64,000 nucleotides of DNA from Lodderomyces elongisporus (lineage: Eukaryota; Ascomycota; Pichiomycetes; Serinales; Debaryomycetaceae), in assembly GCF_030384665.1 (NCBI RefSeq), contig NC_083679.1:1-64000 (forward strand), given 5' to 3'. This document shows, in pieces, positions 1 through 10,825 of the stretch (position 1 is its first letter; each line of letters starts with the position of its first letter). Below the pieces are notes generated by a model. It made no database searches. It saw only the letters and a list, made by a program, of their open reading frames with translations, and was not told the DNA's origin. A program made the position numbers and the translations under genes.

Positions 1-490
1 TTCAAGTGCATCCTTACACCGAGTTTCAAGTGCATCCTTACACCGAGTTTCAAGTGCATCCTTACACCGAGTTTCAAGTGCATCCTTACACCGAGTTTCA
101 AGTGCATCCTTACACTGTTTCAAGTGCATCCTTACACCGAGTTTCAAGTGCATCCTTACACCGAGTTTCAAGTGCATCCTTACACCGAGTTTCAAGTGCA
201 TCCTTACACCGAGTTTCAAGTGCATCCTTACACCGAGTTTCAAGTGCATCCTTACACCGAGTTTCAAGTGCATCCTTACACCGAGTTTCAAGTGCATCCT
301 TACACCGAGTTTCAAGTGCATCCTTACACCGAGTTTCAAGTGCATCCTTACACCGAGTTTCAAGTGCATCCTTACACCGAGTTTCAAGTGCATCCTTACA
401 CCGAGTTTCAAGTGCATCCTTACACCGAGTTTCAAGTGCATCCTTACACCGAGTTTCAAGTGCATCCTTACACCGAGTTTCAAGTGCATC
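1..490. repeat. 24-bp minisatellite, about 20 tandem units, truncated at the window edge
   Basis: The array is nearly perfect with period 24. One unit (96-117) is 22 bp because the end of the unit is altered. The last copy breaks off after 13 bases at 490. Since 24 is a multiple of 3, the forward frames stay open and read as 8-residue repeats such as FQVHPYTE or SSASLHRV. The 22-bp unit shifts the frame, so no single frame crosses the whole array in one repeat register. The array could be an intergenic minisatellite or the repeat region of a gene that starts left of the window. The frame after the array runs only about 30 codons before a stop (576) and has no recognisable domain. I favour non-coding. 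Confidence 0.9.
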
Positions 491-2492
491 TCAATCTTAT
501 GCACAGATCTCATCCCTTTCATGGTGACTCTCCGTTAATTGCTCTACTTTTCCATCAACATCTCTCATTTTACTAGACACTTACAATTGAACACCTCACA
601 ACATGCCAACTTTTCTACTTTCTATTACTGTAAGGAATCCATGACTAAACTTACTATATTTTAATTTTCTTGTTAATTGTTATGAATGTCAGCACATGAT
701 TCATCTGCATTTGGTTCAATTTCCAGTCAAATCAGTTCACCAAAATTTAAAAGTGAGTGTTTTGTCAACTTTTTCTTTTTTCCTTGAACAATTTTGACTT
801 GTCTTTAAAGCTCATCACTCATAATTATTTTTCAATCAGTAACATCACCTCCTAGACTATATCAAACTACAATTTTATCTGCTCAATGGATTCTGTATTG
901 GCTCTTCATTAGCTCTACCCTACTTAATCACGTGAAGAGCAGAAACAATGTCAAGCACTGGTGCTACCAACTTTTCTCTCGTCTCCCTCATTAAGTTGTT
1001 CCTGCTTGCCCTGGTTATGTATATAACAAAGTTCATATTTAATGGCCAACGCCTCTACCTTCCATAGACATCTTTTAAAAATAGCTTGCAAGTGTAATAC
1101 ACTGACTATTTTTACACCTCGTTATTACATAGTATCTGTACAGATACCACTCGTTTCATTTATGATATTCGATTTAGACGAAACAATCGCTAACCACTCC
1201 TACAGTAAGTACAATCACTTTGCCTTTTGAATACATTACTCTAGAGTAATTTTGTACACCATTAGAGACTAGGACACTTCATACTTTTACAATTAACCCC
1301 ACTCCATCTCTTTATTTTAACTTCCATGGTCAGAACCTGCTACGAAATATGGCTATGTGATTCCGGTTGCTCGTCTCCATCATCATCACCATCTCCCCTC
1401 ATCGTCAGGCGTGGGTCCGCCAAAACCACTTCATTCTTTCCCTATTCACAAAACTTCAATGCTCTTGTTTTATCGTTCTCCGCTCTAAACTTCCTTCTTT
1501 TTTTGTCTATTTCTCCACAATTGTTCTCAATCTCAACGAGCATCAAAATTGTTAAAGAGCAAAGAAAGAAACAGAAACGGACCAAACTTCTTCTCGCGCA
1601 ATAATCTTGTATGCTGACTCACGTGATGCAGTAAAGAAACTCAACCATAATTGGATTTCAATTCTAATACCACCCCAACACGAAACACCGATTTTTCCAT
1701 GATATACAGACAAGTTATCCTTGTTCTATGAGCACCAAAGAATGTAACTCTACCTTTGAATTTGCTCGATCATTTTTTTTTTTGCTTTCCCAATGTGGTA
1801 GAAAAAAATGTTTTAATGTATACATTAATACATGTACTTTGTGAAGAGTGTGAAGAATCGCAATTTTTTCCATGACACAAGTACCTAAAACACTGGCATC
1901 CTTATAGTCGCTTTTTTCATAATAAACAAACTACTTTTATAAAATGCAATATCTAATGGGATCTGTTCTCTTTCTAATTGTTGTTTTTGTTTTTGTATTT
2001 CTCTGTGACGGTATATTGAGAATTGCATTGATCATTTCTTTCTCTGATCACATTCCTTTTTTTTGGCGCATTTTAATACAAAAATATACGGAAAACAAAT
2101 TAAGCTTTGATATCGAATTCGTGGAAAATTATTGAATCATTAGACTACAAAACTTTCAAATTCTGAATCATACAAGCAGTCTTCACATCATTTATGCATA
2201 GTTTGGCTTTATACTTCTTACTTAATTTTTACTTATACCCACAATTTCTCATTCAGATAACTGCTTCAAAAAAAAATACAACAAACTCATTTCATAATTA
2301 AGCAGTCCTCGGTCCTATAGTTGTACTCATTCGCTATTTACTCTAAACATTACTCAATAATACATATTCATACATAAATAAACACACACAAACACACATA
2401 CACACATACACACATACACACATACACATATACACAATTATAATTATAATACACACACACTAACTCATAGGTTTAGTGTTTCGTGATTGCTA
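491..2492. other. Gene-free AT-rich region between the minisatellite and the SAC7-like 3' end
   Basis: Open frames here are all under 100 codons and low in complexity, and I support none of them. Two items stand out: a perfect 16-bp palindrome at 1132-1147, and a CA/CATA microsatellite at about 2380-2440 in the 3' flank of the next gene. Confidence 0.6.
1132..1147. promoter_or_regulatory. 16-bp perfect palindrome GTATCTGTACAGATAC
   Basis: The sequence equals its own reverse complement. Its 14-bp core TATCTGTACAGATA recurs exactly at 24596-24609, upstream of FAR1. No gene is identified beside this copy, so any role is inferred. Confidence 0.45.
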
Positions 2493-4664
2493 TCACGTCT
2501 TTACATTAGTTGCTACAATCACAGGTTTTCCAATAAGTTCCATCGGACTAGTCTTGGGACTGCTCATGGTACTAGGTGGCCGAATTTCATGAAAATACGA
2601 TTCTTCAGCATCTGACCCTACTCCATCTGAAACTTCGTACTCTACATCAGATTCATCAGGAATGCACTCTGTGGCATTGTGTTTATACCCCATCACGATA
2701 TCCTCGTGTTGTGGTGTAGAACTTAGACTTTTAGAGTGCAGCCCTTGGAACCGAGGAGTTAATTGTTGCTGTTGTTGTTGCTGCTCTTGCATAACCTGAC
2801 TAGATGAGGATGCTGATGCTGCTTCCACTACTGACAGTTGACCTTTCTGTGCTTCCCGCGTGGCTTCTGAGTTGGAAAGAGAGTCTTGTGGCCCAATATC
2901 ATCTGCAGAGGCATTCGCACTTGCACTCGCACTTGCACTTGCACTCGCACTTGCACTTGTTGCAATTGGCGGTGGCGGCGATGGTTCCTTGTGCGATGGC
3001 AACAATTTATACGAATACTGAATCAAAAATTCAACCACTAGTTGTGACAATGCATACTCTTCAGGATCAAGATCATGGTCTGGATGCGAGAGTATCAGTG
3101 GCTGGAAAATGGCAGAAAGGTTGCGTGCACTCATCAAGTTCTGTTTCAGATAGCTTTGTACCATAGCAAGTAAGTCCAAGATGTAGAATAAAAGTTGTTT
3201 CGATGCTATTGGGAGATTGTTTAATAATACTCGGTAGATGTCGATAGCAGTGCGCACATCATTAGTGAGTTTCTTGTAGTTTTTTGCCTTCTTCTTTTTC
3301 TGCTTATTGGAGAAATCTTCTTGACTACTTTGGGGAATGGATAGCAGGAGGGTTGGTTGTTGAAGTGAAGCAGTAATTGTCGAAGCAGGAGCAGTTTGTG
3401 CAGTTTGTGCAGTTTGTGCAGTTTGCGGAGCTTGCGAAGTTGGAACTGCTGAAACTGCTTGAGTATCTGGTAAATTACTTGGTGTAGCTCTCGCGTTGCT
3501 CAGGCTTTCTGCATTCACAGACAGAGCATGATTATCGTTATGACGTCCCATGTTGGCTTCAGTCAACATCTGTGACGAGTCTCCTTCACTTTTCTTTCGA
3601 AGACTCCTCGTTGGATTCTCTGCCTTGTACTTCATATAGCTTATAATTCTAGGTCGTTCTTTCAAAACAACTCTAAACTCCTCATAAACATCAAGCGGAA
3701 TCAATGGTTCTGGTAATGCATTCAAGTACCTTCGCAAGATTGATGCTGCGTCATGAACAGTATACCCATCCCAGATCAACTTCTTACCATAATCAGGAGG
3801 TGTATTGAATATAACTTGCAACTCCTTCAATCGTTTTGAAGAGCCACCAACACGAAATATTCCTTCAACTGTCAATCCATTCTTTTTCAAGTATACTCCG
3901 CACTTGGCAACCACAATGGGTATTTCACCATACTGCAAACCACTCGTCTGGTCATCTGATGATAACACCGAGATCTTGGCTGCTGCCTCGGAAAGCGCTT
4001 GTTGTAATGGTACACCAAAATACTTTGAGTTTTCGTCAACTAGCGAATTGCTCTGCAAAAAGGAGTCACGACGATTTCGTATACTATTCTCGGAGTTGGA
4101 TCGTACTCTAGACACATTGTTTGTTGATCTCAGTTTGTGGTTCAATATAGGTCGCAAGAAATCGTGCGTTGATGATGATGCAGTCGGCGAAGTGCCCAAA
4201 TAATTCGAAGTTGAAAAGCTCGACTGCGCATTATTGTGCAGCAGTATCGACTGTCGCTGGTGGAAAGGCAGTGGGATATAGTTTGATGGAGACGGGGAGA
4301 TTGCTCCCGGCTCCAAGTTCCCACTGATACTCGATGACATTGGGATGCTGTTGCTGTTAATGTTGCTATTGTTGTTTGTGTTGGATGGAATATTCAACGG
4401 ACTTCGCTGTGGTTGAAGACGTGGCATCTGTTGCTGCTGTTGTTGCTGTTGTTGTTGCTGCTGAAGTTGCTGCAGTGATGAAGACGGAACTATTGATGGA
4501 AATGCTCCTGCATTTATCAGTTTCGTGGGTGAAAACTTTGAACTGGCATTGTCTGAGTCGCTAATCTCATTAACTGAGTCATTGGATAAAAGATGTGATC
4601 GTTTCAAACTCTTGGCCCATCCAAAGATGGATGAGCTCCTATTGGGAGATGAGGAGTGGCTCAT
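2493..4664 (-). CDS. SAC7: Rho GTPase-activating protein, Sac7/Bag7 type
   Basis: A 723-aa RhoGAP. In budding yeasts the Sac7/Bag7 family switches off Rho1, restraining cell-wall integrity signalling and actin organisation. The RhoGAP domain starts near residue 213 (YFGVPLQQAL). The arginine finger is R271 in GIFRVGG, followed by PPDYGKK and ILRRYLNALPEPLIP. The second half (residues about 467-558) carries LMSARNLSAIFQPLILSHP, which is very like Sac7. Between the halves, residues about 345-465 are a Ser/Gln/Ala-rich insert with an AQT repeat, so the catalytic domain is interrupted in sequence but should fold as one. The N-terminal half is disordered with a polyQ tract. The C-terminal part has an Ala-Ser repeat and a second polyQ tract. 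The ATG at 4664 is the first in frame. It is placed in Sac7/Bag7 rather than Rgd1 or Lrg1 because there is no F-BAR or LIM domain. Next to CSA1 in C. albicans as I recall. Confidence 0.9.
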   Translation of the reverse strand: MSHSSSPNRSSSIFGWAKSLKRSHLLSNDSVNEISDSDNASSKFSPTKLINAGAFPSIVPSSSLQQLQQQQQQQQQQQQMPRLQPQRSPLNIPSNTNNNSNINSNSIPMSSSISGNLEPGAISPSPSNYIPLPFHQRQSILLHNNAQSSFSTSNYLGTSPTASSSTHDFLRPILNHKLRSTNNVSRVRSNSENSIRNRRDSFLQSNSLVDENSKYFGVPLQQALSEAAAKISVLSSDDQTSGLQYGEIPIVVAKCGVYLKKNGLTVEGIFRVGGSSKRLKELQVIFNTPPDYGKKLIWDGYTVHDAASILRRYLNALPEPLIPLDVYEEFRVVLKERPRIISYMKYKAENPTRSLRKKSEGDSSQMLTEANMGRHNDNHALSVNAESLSNARATPSNLPDTQAVSAVPTSQAPQTAQTAQTAQTAPASTITASLQQPTLLLSIPQSSQEDFSNKQKKKKAKNYKKLTNDVRTAIDIYRVLLNNLPIASKQLLFYILDLLAMVQSYLKQNLMSARNLSAIFQPLILSHPDHDLDPEEYALSQLVVEFLIQYSYKLLPSHKEPSPPPPIATSASASASASASASANASADDIGPQDSLSNSEATREAQKGQLSVVEAASASSSSQVMQEQQQQQQQLTPRFQGLHSKSLSSTPQHEDIVMGYKHNATECIPDESDVEYEVSDGVGSDAEESYFHEIRPPSTMSSPKTSPMELIGKPVIVATNVKT

Positions 4665-6730
4665 CTTGGTTGCTTAGTCGTTGAATTGATGGGTGAATAA
4701 GTTTTCGTGGAGGTCTGAACGTGCGAAGGTGTGGGTAAATGAAATAGGAGTAGAGACTGTGACTCCTATCAATCAATAGATTTTAGCAGTTGCTGATAAA
4801 TAAAGATGGAGAAGCTTAGTTTATGGATATCTTGTTGCTGTGCTTGTGTTATCAAATAGTCCTTGTCAAAAGGAATTTGACAGAAACTTGAGATATATTT
4901 CAAACTAGTTGGTTTGCTACTTTAGTGATGAATCTACAGCAAAAAGTTGGTATATTCTTATGGTGTAGAAATTAAATATTTTTGGTTTTGTTTACATGTG
5001 TGGTTTTCTCCTTCTCAGGCTGTGACTCTCGCTTTATTTTTTATTTGTATTTTTAGTTTATTTATTTATTTTTTATTCATTTATTTTTTATTTATTTTTT
5101 ATTTATTTTTATGTTTCTCTTTTTGTCACACACTCACTTTCTTTTTTTCTTTTGTCCTGTTTTGTACAAAATATGTTCAAATTTGTGTAATCCACGTCTT
5201 CAACAGTATGTACTAGAACGTGAAGAAAGGCTACTCAAACTCTCTCCTCATCCTGAACCAATACACTCTAGTCAACTCAATGCGTAGTTTTCTCCAGTAG
5301 CTCCAATAGCTTTGGTGAGGACTTAAGCGCCAGTGAGAATTTTAGAGTAACATTCATCTTTTTAATTTTTTATTATATTCATAATAGGAAGATTCATAAC
5401 TCAGGCAAAGCAAGAAGAGCAAGATACAATTGAATACTACCAACTATTAAGCAAATGATATAAAACATTTTCCACCTATGTCCTTCCTAAAGTAACTTAC
5501 AAGCTGCTTCCTCTGCAGGTCAATCTAACCCCGTCGCCGCTGCAACTGCTACTACTACTACTACTACCACAACCACTATTAAATGCTTTATTTATTTGAC
5601 CTTGTTTGCAAACTCTGAGCCAGTTTCTATTTATACTTCGACATTATAATCTTGTATTGACACTTTTAGACAACTTCTAGTATACATACATGTATATATA
5701 AATTAATATATAAATCAATATATATATATATATACATATATATAATTCGATGTCAATATACTACTTAGCCTGACGAATGCTATTGTCGTGTCCTAGAACA
5801 CATTACACACTTCAATAGTGATTGACGATGCCGTCTATTGTCAACTATTATCTGTTGTCATTTCCGCAATTTACATGCACTGTCTCAATTTGTCTCAATT
5901 TATTTCAAAGTAGGCAACGATATAAACAATGACACAAAAACTAAATATAGGTCTTTGCGGACCAAAAAAAAAATAATAATATTTGAGGTCTAGAACTGCC
6001 CCGCAGACCTCAAGTGAGACTACACATCACGACGAAAATTAATTCTACCAGGGGGCACGTACTTTGGAAAACTCAAAAAAAAAAAATGGAGAAAAATATA
6101 AATAAAAATAAAAATTAAAAAAGGCGAGAGGAAAAAAAAAACACACACGAATCTAAGTGGTGTAAAGTAGAACTACAACAACCACAACCACAACCATTAA
6201 TTCATTCTCACTACAAATGGATCTAGATTTTTTTCAATTTTCGACACGACACTCGTAGTTTTGCCAGGTCACGTGAATAAACAGTCGTACAAACGTCAAT
6301 TCAGTATACACCAATCCTAATATTATCTTTTATTTAAAAAAAGTTTATATCTTTCTTCTTTGTTTCTTCTATTTTAAATGTCACCACACCTTCTTTTCCA
6401 CAATTTCGAAAGACCCCTCTAATTGAATAATCTCTTCTACAAATATCCCATTTAGTTTACTTTAGTTCAGTTTTTTTTTTGAAAAAAATTACTATTTATT
6501 GTTTTGAAATCTAATTCTCTACTTGAAAAATTATTTATACAATTTTTGAACCGAAAAATGAAATAACAAAAAGTGGCCGTGAAATGTAATAGACACACAC
6601 CACTTGAAGAAGGGTATAAAAGAGAGGGAAAAAAAGAGACCAATGATACTTTCTTCAATCAATCACACTGAAGAATTCAGTAGACGTTGAGAAAGAACAG
6701 AAAAAAAAAGGGGGCAAGGGTTCAAACTCA
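4665..6730. other. 2.1-kb intergenic region, promoter side of SAC7
   Basis: The 5' end of SAC7 and the 3' end of the CFEM gene flank this region. It is AT-rich, with T-runs, a TA-dinucleotide stretch near 5690-5750 and an E-box CACGTG near 6272. No supportable gene was seen; the longest open frames are low-complexity. Confidence 0.6.
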
Positions 6731-9700
6731 TCAGATCAAGAATCCAGCAAACACAGCTATTGTGGATGCAAGCATTGCAAAGGATGAAGTGCCAATTTGT
6801 CTTGAAGCACCATTAACAGCAGCAGCAACTGTTTGTGCTGCGCTTCCTTCAGAAGTTCCAGAAGCAACAGCTACATTAGTTTCAGATCCTGCAGTGGCTC
6901 CAGCCTGCTCTCCACCAGTAGTAGTTGAAAGAGTTTTACCTCCAGCAGCAACTGTTGGTGCATTACCTTGCTGAGCAGCTTGTCCAGCACTTTCAGAACC
7001 TTGCTCAGCACCTTCGGTACCTTGTCCAGCACTTTCAGAACCTTGTTCAGCACCTTCGGTATCTTGTTGAGCACCTTCGGAACCTTGTTCAGCACCTTCT
7101 GTACCTTGTCCAGCACCTTCTTGAGATGCTTCACTAGTTGAGCCTTGACCTTGTTTACCAGTAGATTCACTAGTTCCTACATTTGCACCAGTTTCTTGTG
7201 CAGCGGCACCACCATTGACGCCGCCAGTGGCTGCAGTCTTGTGTGCTTGAACAGTGACATTCTCAGTGACGGTGGTTGTAACATCCACAGTTACACCGAC
7301 TTCAGCAGCTGATGATTTGGCTGCTGACTCAACACTGGCAGCATGCGCAGCCTCTTCACTGGCTTGGGAAGCTTGTGCAACAGCACTTTGAGCATGAGCA
7401 ACTGCCTCAGACGAATGTTGAGCCTTGGCTGCACTCATTTGTGCTTCAGCAGCAGATTGTTGAGCAGCAGCAGCAGAGGTTTGAACTGCAACAACAGACT
7501 CATGTGTAGAAATGATGGCCTTCAAGGTACTTTGGGCACCCGCTTCAACCAGACTAAGTGAACTTATAGCACTTTCACAGCTTTGCACAACCTCTGTTTT
7601 GGTAACCTTAGCTGCACTTTCTTTCACGCTCTCAAGTGACAGGATAGCCGATTCACAAGACACAATGACTGTGATGATTTCCTGCTCATGTACCGTCAAT
7701 GTAGACTGCACAGCAGCAGCGCTTGTTTGTTCGCAGCTTGCTTCAGACTGCACTGAGCTGGCTGACAGTTGGGCACAGTACTCAGTAACTTCAGTGACAA
7801 TTATGGTGGTGGTGTAGACAGAGGTTGATCCGGATTTGTCGGTAGTAGTGACTTCACTCAACACTGTGGATGTAGCGGGCAATGAAGTCTCATCACCCAG
7901 AGTAGTTTCAGTAGCAAAAGAGCCAGAGCCAGAGCCAGAAGCTGTAACATCTCCTGTAGCAGACTGCTCTTCACTTTCCTCACCAGTAGTTGTGGCTCCA
8001 GATGATCCTGTTTCACTTGCATCTCCACCTTCACTTGTTTGAGTGTCACCGTCCGATGTTGGACCAGCAGATGTGCTGCTTGTTTCCGGGGTAGAGTCGA
8101 CTTCTGAGTTGAGTTCAACACATCCTTCGCGGTTCTTCACAGATACAACGTAACCAACCTCAGCAGGACATGCATAAAAGGTAACAACTTGATCATCACG
8201 TTTCGTGAATGCTGGAGAGTCAGATGGTAGCGTCAATTGGTTATCAGTCATACCCCATCCGGTAGTAGCCTCTTCCGCATCATCAACAACAACCAAATTA
8301 CCAATTTCATCGACCTTGACGTAGCCACCAGCCAACAAGTGGAGCAATCCGTCATCTAATTCAAACAATGCTTGAACTCCATCAAAGAGCTTAATATGTG
8401 TACCATTGGATTCAAATACAGCAGTTTCATTTAAGAAGCTAACAGATACTGAGAAGCCATTAGCAGACTCAGTTGGCTCCAAGTCATCAGTAGTAGCAGA
8501 TCCAGAAGCAGATTCAGAAGCGGATCCAGGAGCAGATCCAGAAGCGGATTCAGAAGCGGATCCAGTAGCGGACTCGGACGAGCTAACATCAGAGCCACCA
8601 GTAGTAGCGGATCCAGTTGCGGATTCAGAAGCAGATTCGGTTGAGCTGACATCAGTGCCACTAGTAAGAGTAGGCTCAGAAGTTTCAGTAACATCACCAG
8701 TAAGGCCAGCTGAGGCAGCCGAGTCCAATAACGAGCTAACACTTGCTGGAGGCATCCAGTATGGATCCCAAACACCAGCACTAGAACAGACTGAAGTAGC
8801 CAAAGATCTAGCATCGAGCACGTCCTCTCCGCGACAATTGTCAGCAATACATTCACCAACCAATGCTTGGAACTGAGGCATGATACAGAGACAGCCGGTA
8901 TCCCAGTATGGACATGGGGTGATACCGGTGTTTTGGTACATACATGGCTGAGCACATGCAGGTAATTGGTCATAGATTCTGTCAGCAAAACCATTGATTG
9001 AGGCGGTCTTTGCCACAGATGGGTATTGAGTATATTGGTTACCAGTGTCATCAGAAGTTGGAGCAGATGTGATTAATGAATCGGACGAGGAAGCGTTATT
9101 GGTATTGGATTGTTGACCTGAAGTGATGGAGCTTGAAGTTGATTCTTCAGATGCTTGAGAAGATGACTCTTCAGCAGTAGCAGAAGAGGAGGAAGAAGGA
9201 GAATCACTAGAAGAGGCAACATCGGTGCTTGACGAGGTGTCATCAGTAGTAGTGGCAACGGCAGTAGCAGCATACTCTAATGAAGAACTGATACTAGCAG
9301 GAGGCATCCAGTATGGATCCCAAACACCAGCACTAGAACAGACTGAAGTAGCCAAAGATCTAGCATCGAGCACGTCCTCACCGCGACAGTTGTCAGCAAT
9401 ACATTGGCCAACCAATGCTTGGAACTGAGGCATGATACAGAGACAACCAGTATCCCAGTATGGACACGGGGTGATACCGGTGTTTTGGTACATACATGAT
9501 TTAGCACATTCTGGTAATTGGTCATAGATTCTGTCAGCAAAACCATTGATTGAAGCAGTCTTTGCCACGGATGGGTATTGAGTGTATGGATTATCTGCTC
9601 CAGTGGTGGTTGGAGCCGATGTGACCAATGTGTTTGAAGCAGTCTCAGTAGGAACGGTTTCAGTGTTTTCATCGGTTGTGGTGGTTGTAATGGCGTTGCT

Positions 9701-10825
9701 GTCCCAAGATGCAGTAGCAGCATATTCCAAAGCAGAGGTTACACTGTCATCTGGCATCCAATATGGTTCCCACATTTGGGCACTGACACAGATTGAGGTG
9801 GCCAATGATCTGGCATCCAAGACATCTTCACCATGACAGTTGTCGGCAATACACATTCCGACTGGGTTCTGGAATTGAGGCATCATACAGAGACACTGGG
9901 TATCGTAGTAAGCACAAGGGGATACACGAACGTCCTGTTTTACGCAGGGTTTAGCACACTCTGGTAAACGGTCGTAGATCTTGTCTGCAAAACCATTGAT
10001 TGAAGCTGTCTTTGGGATTGTCACATACCATCCGGAGGAGGTTGAGGAGGTGGTTGGTGCTGTTGTGATCAATGAGTCAGAGGAGGAAGCGGTATTGGAG
10101 GTTGATTGTGTTTCCGAAGAGTCTGAACTTGATTCAAGAGCAGCAGATGATTGGGTGTTGGAACTTGACTCTTCAATTGTCGAATCAGTAGACGATGCTT
10201 CTTCGACAGCAGTAGATGAAGTTTCTTCAGCTTCGGTTGAGGAGGCTTCTTCTTTGGTCGAAGAAGAAGAAGAAGAAGAAGAAGAAGAAGAAGAAGAAGG
10301 AGAATCACTAGAAGAGGCAACATCGGTGCTTGACGAGGTGTCATCAGTGGTAGTGGCAACGGCAGTAGCAGCATACTCTAATGAAGAACTGATACTAGCA
10401 GGAGGCATCCAGTATGGATCCCAAACACCAGCACTAGAACAAACTGAAGTAGCCAAAGATCTAGCATCGAGCACGTCCTCACCGCGACAGTTGTCAGCAA
10501 TACATTGGCCAACCAATGCTTGGAACTGAGGCATGATACAGAGACAACCAGTGTCCCAGTATGGACATGGGGTGATACCTGTGTTTTGGTACATACATGG
10601 TTGAGCACATGCAGGTAATTGGTCATAGATTCTGTCAGCAAAACCATTGATGGAGGCGGTCTTTGCCACAGATGGGTATTGAGTATACTGGTTACCGGAA
10701 TTATCGTCAGCAGCTGCAGCAGGTGCTGGTGCATTGGTGATACTTGCAGCGTCTGATGAGCTTGAGCCATCGGCACTCACGAGGGAAGCCAAAACGAATG
10801 GAATTACAAATGAACTGAGCTTCAT
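6731..10825 (-). CDS. CSA1: CFEM-repeat GPI-anchored heme-binding surface protein (CSA1-like)
   Basis: A 1364-aa cell-wall/membrane protein. It has a signal peptide (residues 1-19), four CFEM domains at about 55-140, 271-357, 421-507 and 604-692, long Ser/Thr-rich spacers, a Gly/Glu/Gln/Ala-rich repeat near the C-terminus, and a terminal hydrophobic tail (FAMLASTIAVFAGFLI) typical of GPI attachment. Each CFEM domain keeps the cysteine ladder and an Asp in the DTxCLC motif. In C. albicans Rbt5/Csa2-type CFEM proteins that Asp is the axial heme ligand. Domains 1, 3 and 4 are almost identical, while domain 2 is divergent (CVKQDVRVSPCAYYDTQCLC). Known role of the family: taking heme from hemoglobin or albumin and passing it across the wall. 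The multi-CFEM architecture matches C. albicans Csa1. The ATG at 10825 directly precedes the signal peptide. It is divergent from the FRP gene, its likely membrane partner. Confidence 0.93.
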   Translation of the reverse strand: MKLSSFVIPFVLASLVSADGSSSSDAASITNAPAPAAAADDNSGNQYTQYPSVAKTASINGFADRIYDQLPACAQPCMYQNTGITPCPYWDTGCLCIMPQFQALVGQCIADNCRGEDVLDARSLATSVCSSAGVWDPYWMPPASISSSLEYAATAVATTTDDTSSSTDVASSSDSPSSSSSSSSSSSSSTKEEASSTEAEETSSTAVEEASSTDSTIEESSSNTQSSAALESSSDSSETQSTSNTASSSDSLITTAPTTSSTSSGWYVTIPKTASINGFADKIYDRLPECAKPCVKQDVRVSPCAYYDTQCLCMMPQFQNPVGMCIADNCHGEDVLDARSLATSICVSAQMWEPYWMPDDSVTSALEYAATASWDSNAITTTTTDENTETVPTETASNTLVTSAPTTTGADNPYTQYPSVAKTASINGFADRIYDQLPECAKSCMYQNTGITPCPYWDTGCLCIMPQFQALVGQCIADNCRGEDVLDARSLATSVCSSAGVWDPYWMPPASISSSLEYAATAVATTTDDTSSSTDVASSSDSPSSSSSATAEESSSQASEESTSSSITSGQQSNTNNASSSDSLITSAPTSDDTGNQYTQYPSVAKTASINGFADRIYDQLPACAQPCMYQNTGITPCPYWDTGCLCIMPQFQALVGECIADNCRGEDVLDARSLATSVCSSAGVWDPYWMPPASVSSLLDSAASAGLTGDVTETSEPTLTSGTDVSSTESASESATGSATTGGSDVSSSESATGSASESASGSAPGSASESASGSATTDDLEPTESANGFSVSVSFLNETAVFESNGTHIKLFDGVQALFELDDGLLHLLAGGYVKVDEIGNLVVVDDAEEATTGWGMTDNQLTLPSDSPAFTKRDDQVVTFYACPAEVGYVVSVKNREGCVELNSEVDSTPETSSTSAGPTSDGDTQTSEGGDASETGSSGATTTGEESEEQSATGDVTASGSGSGSFATETTLGDETSLPATSTVLSEVTTTDKSGSTSVYTTTIIVTEVTEYCAQLSASSVQSEASCEQTSAAAVQSTLTVHEQEIITVIVSCESAILSLESVKESAAKVTKTEVVQSCESAISSLSLVEAGAQSTLKAIISTHESVVAVQTSAAAAQQSAAEAQMSAAKAQHSSEAVAHAQSAVAQASQASEEAAHAASVESAAKSSAAEVGVTVDVTTTVTENVTVQAHKTAATGGVNGGAAAQETGANVGTSESTGKQGQGSTSEASQEGAGQGTEGAEQGSEGAQQDTEGAEQGSESAGQGTEGAEQGSESAGQAAQQGNAPTVAAGGKTLSTTTGGEQAGATAGSETNVAVASGTSEGSAAQTVAAAVNGASRQIGTSSFAMLASTIAVFAGFLI

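Noticed and set aside
1..490. CRISPR-like array
   Set aside because: Units are directly adjacent with no unique spacers. It is a tandem minisatellite in a eukaryotic genome.
1162..1230. HAD-phosphatase-like motif (IFDLDET) followed by GTAAGT, as a possible first exon
   Set aside because: The frame ends after 22 codons and I found no downstream exon with further HAD motifs. Chance match.
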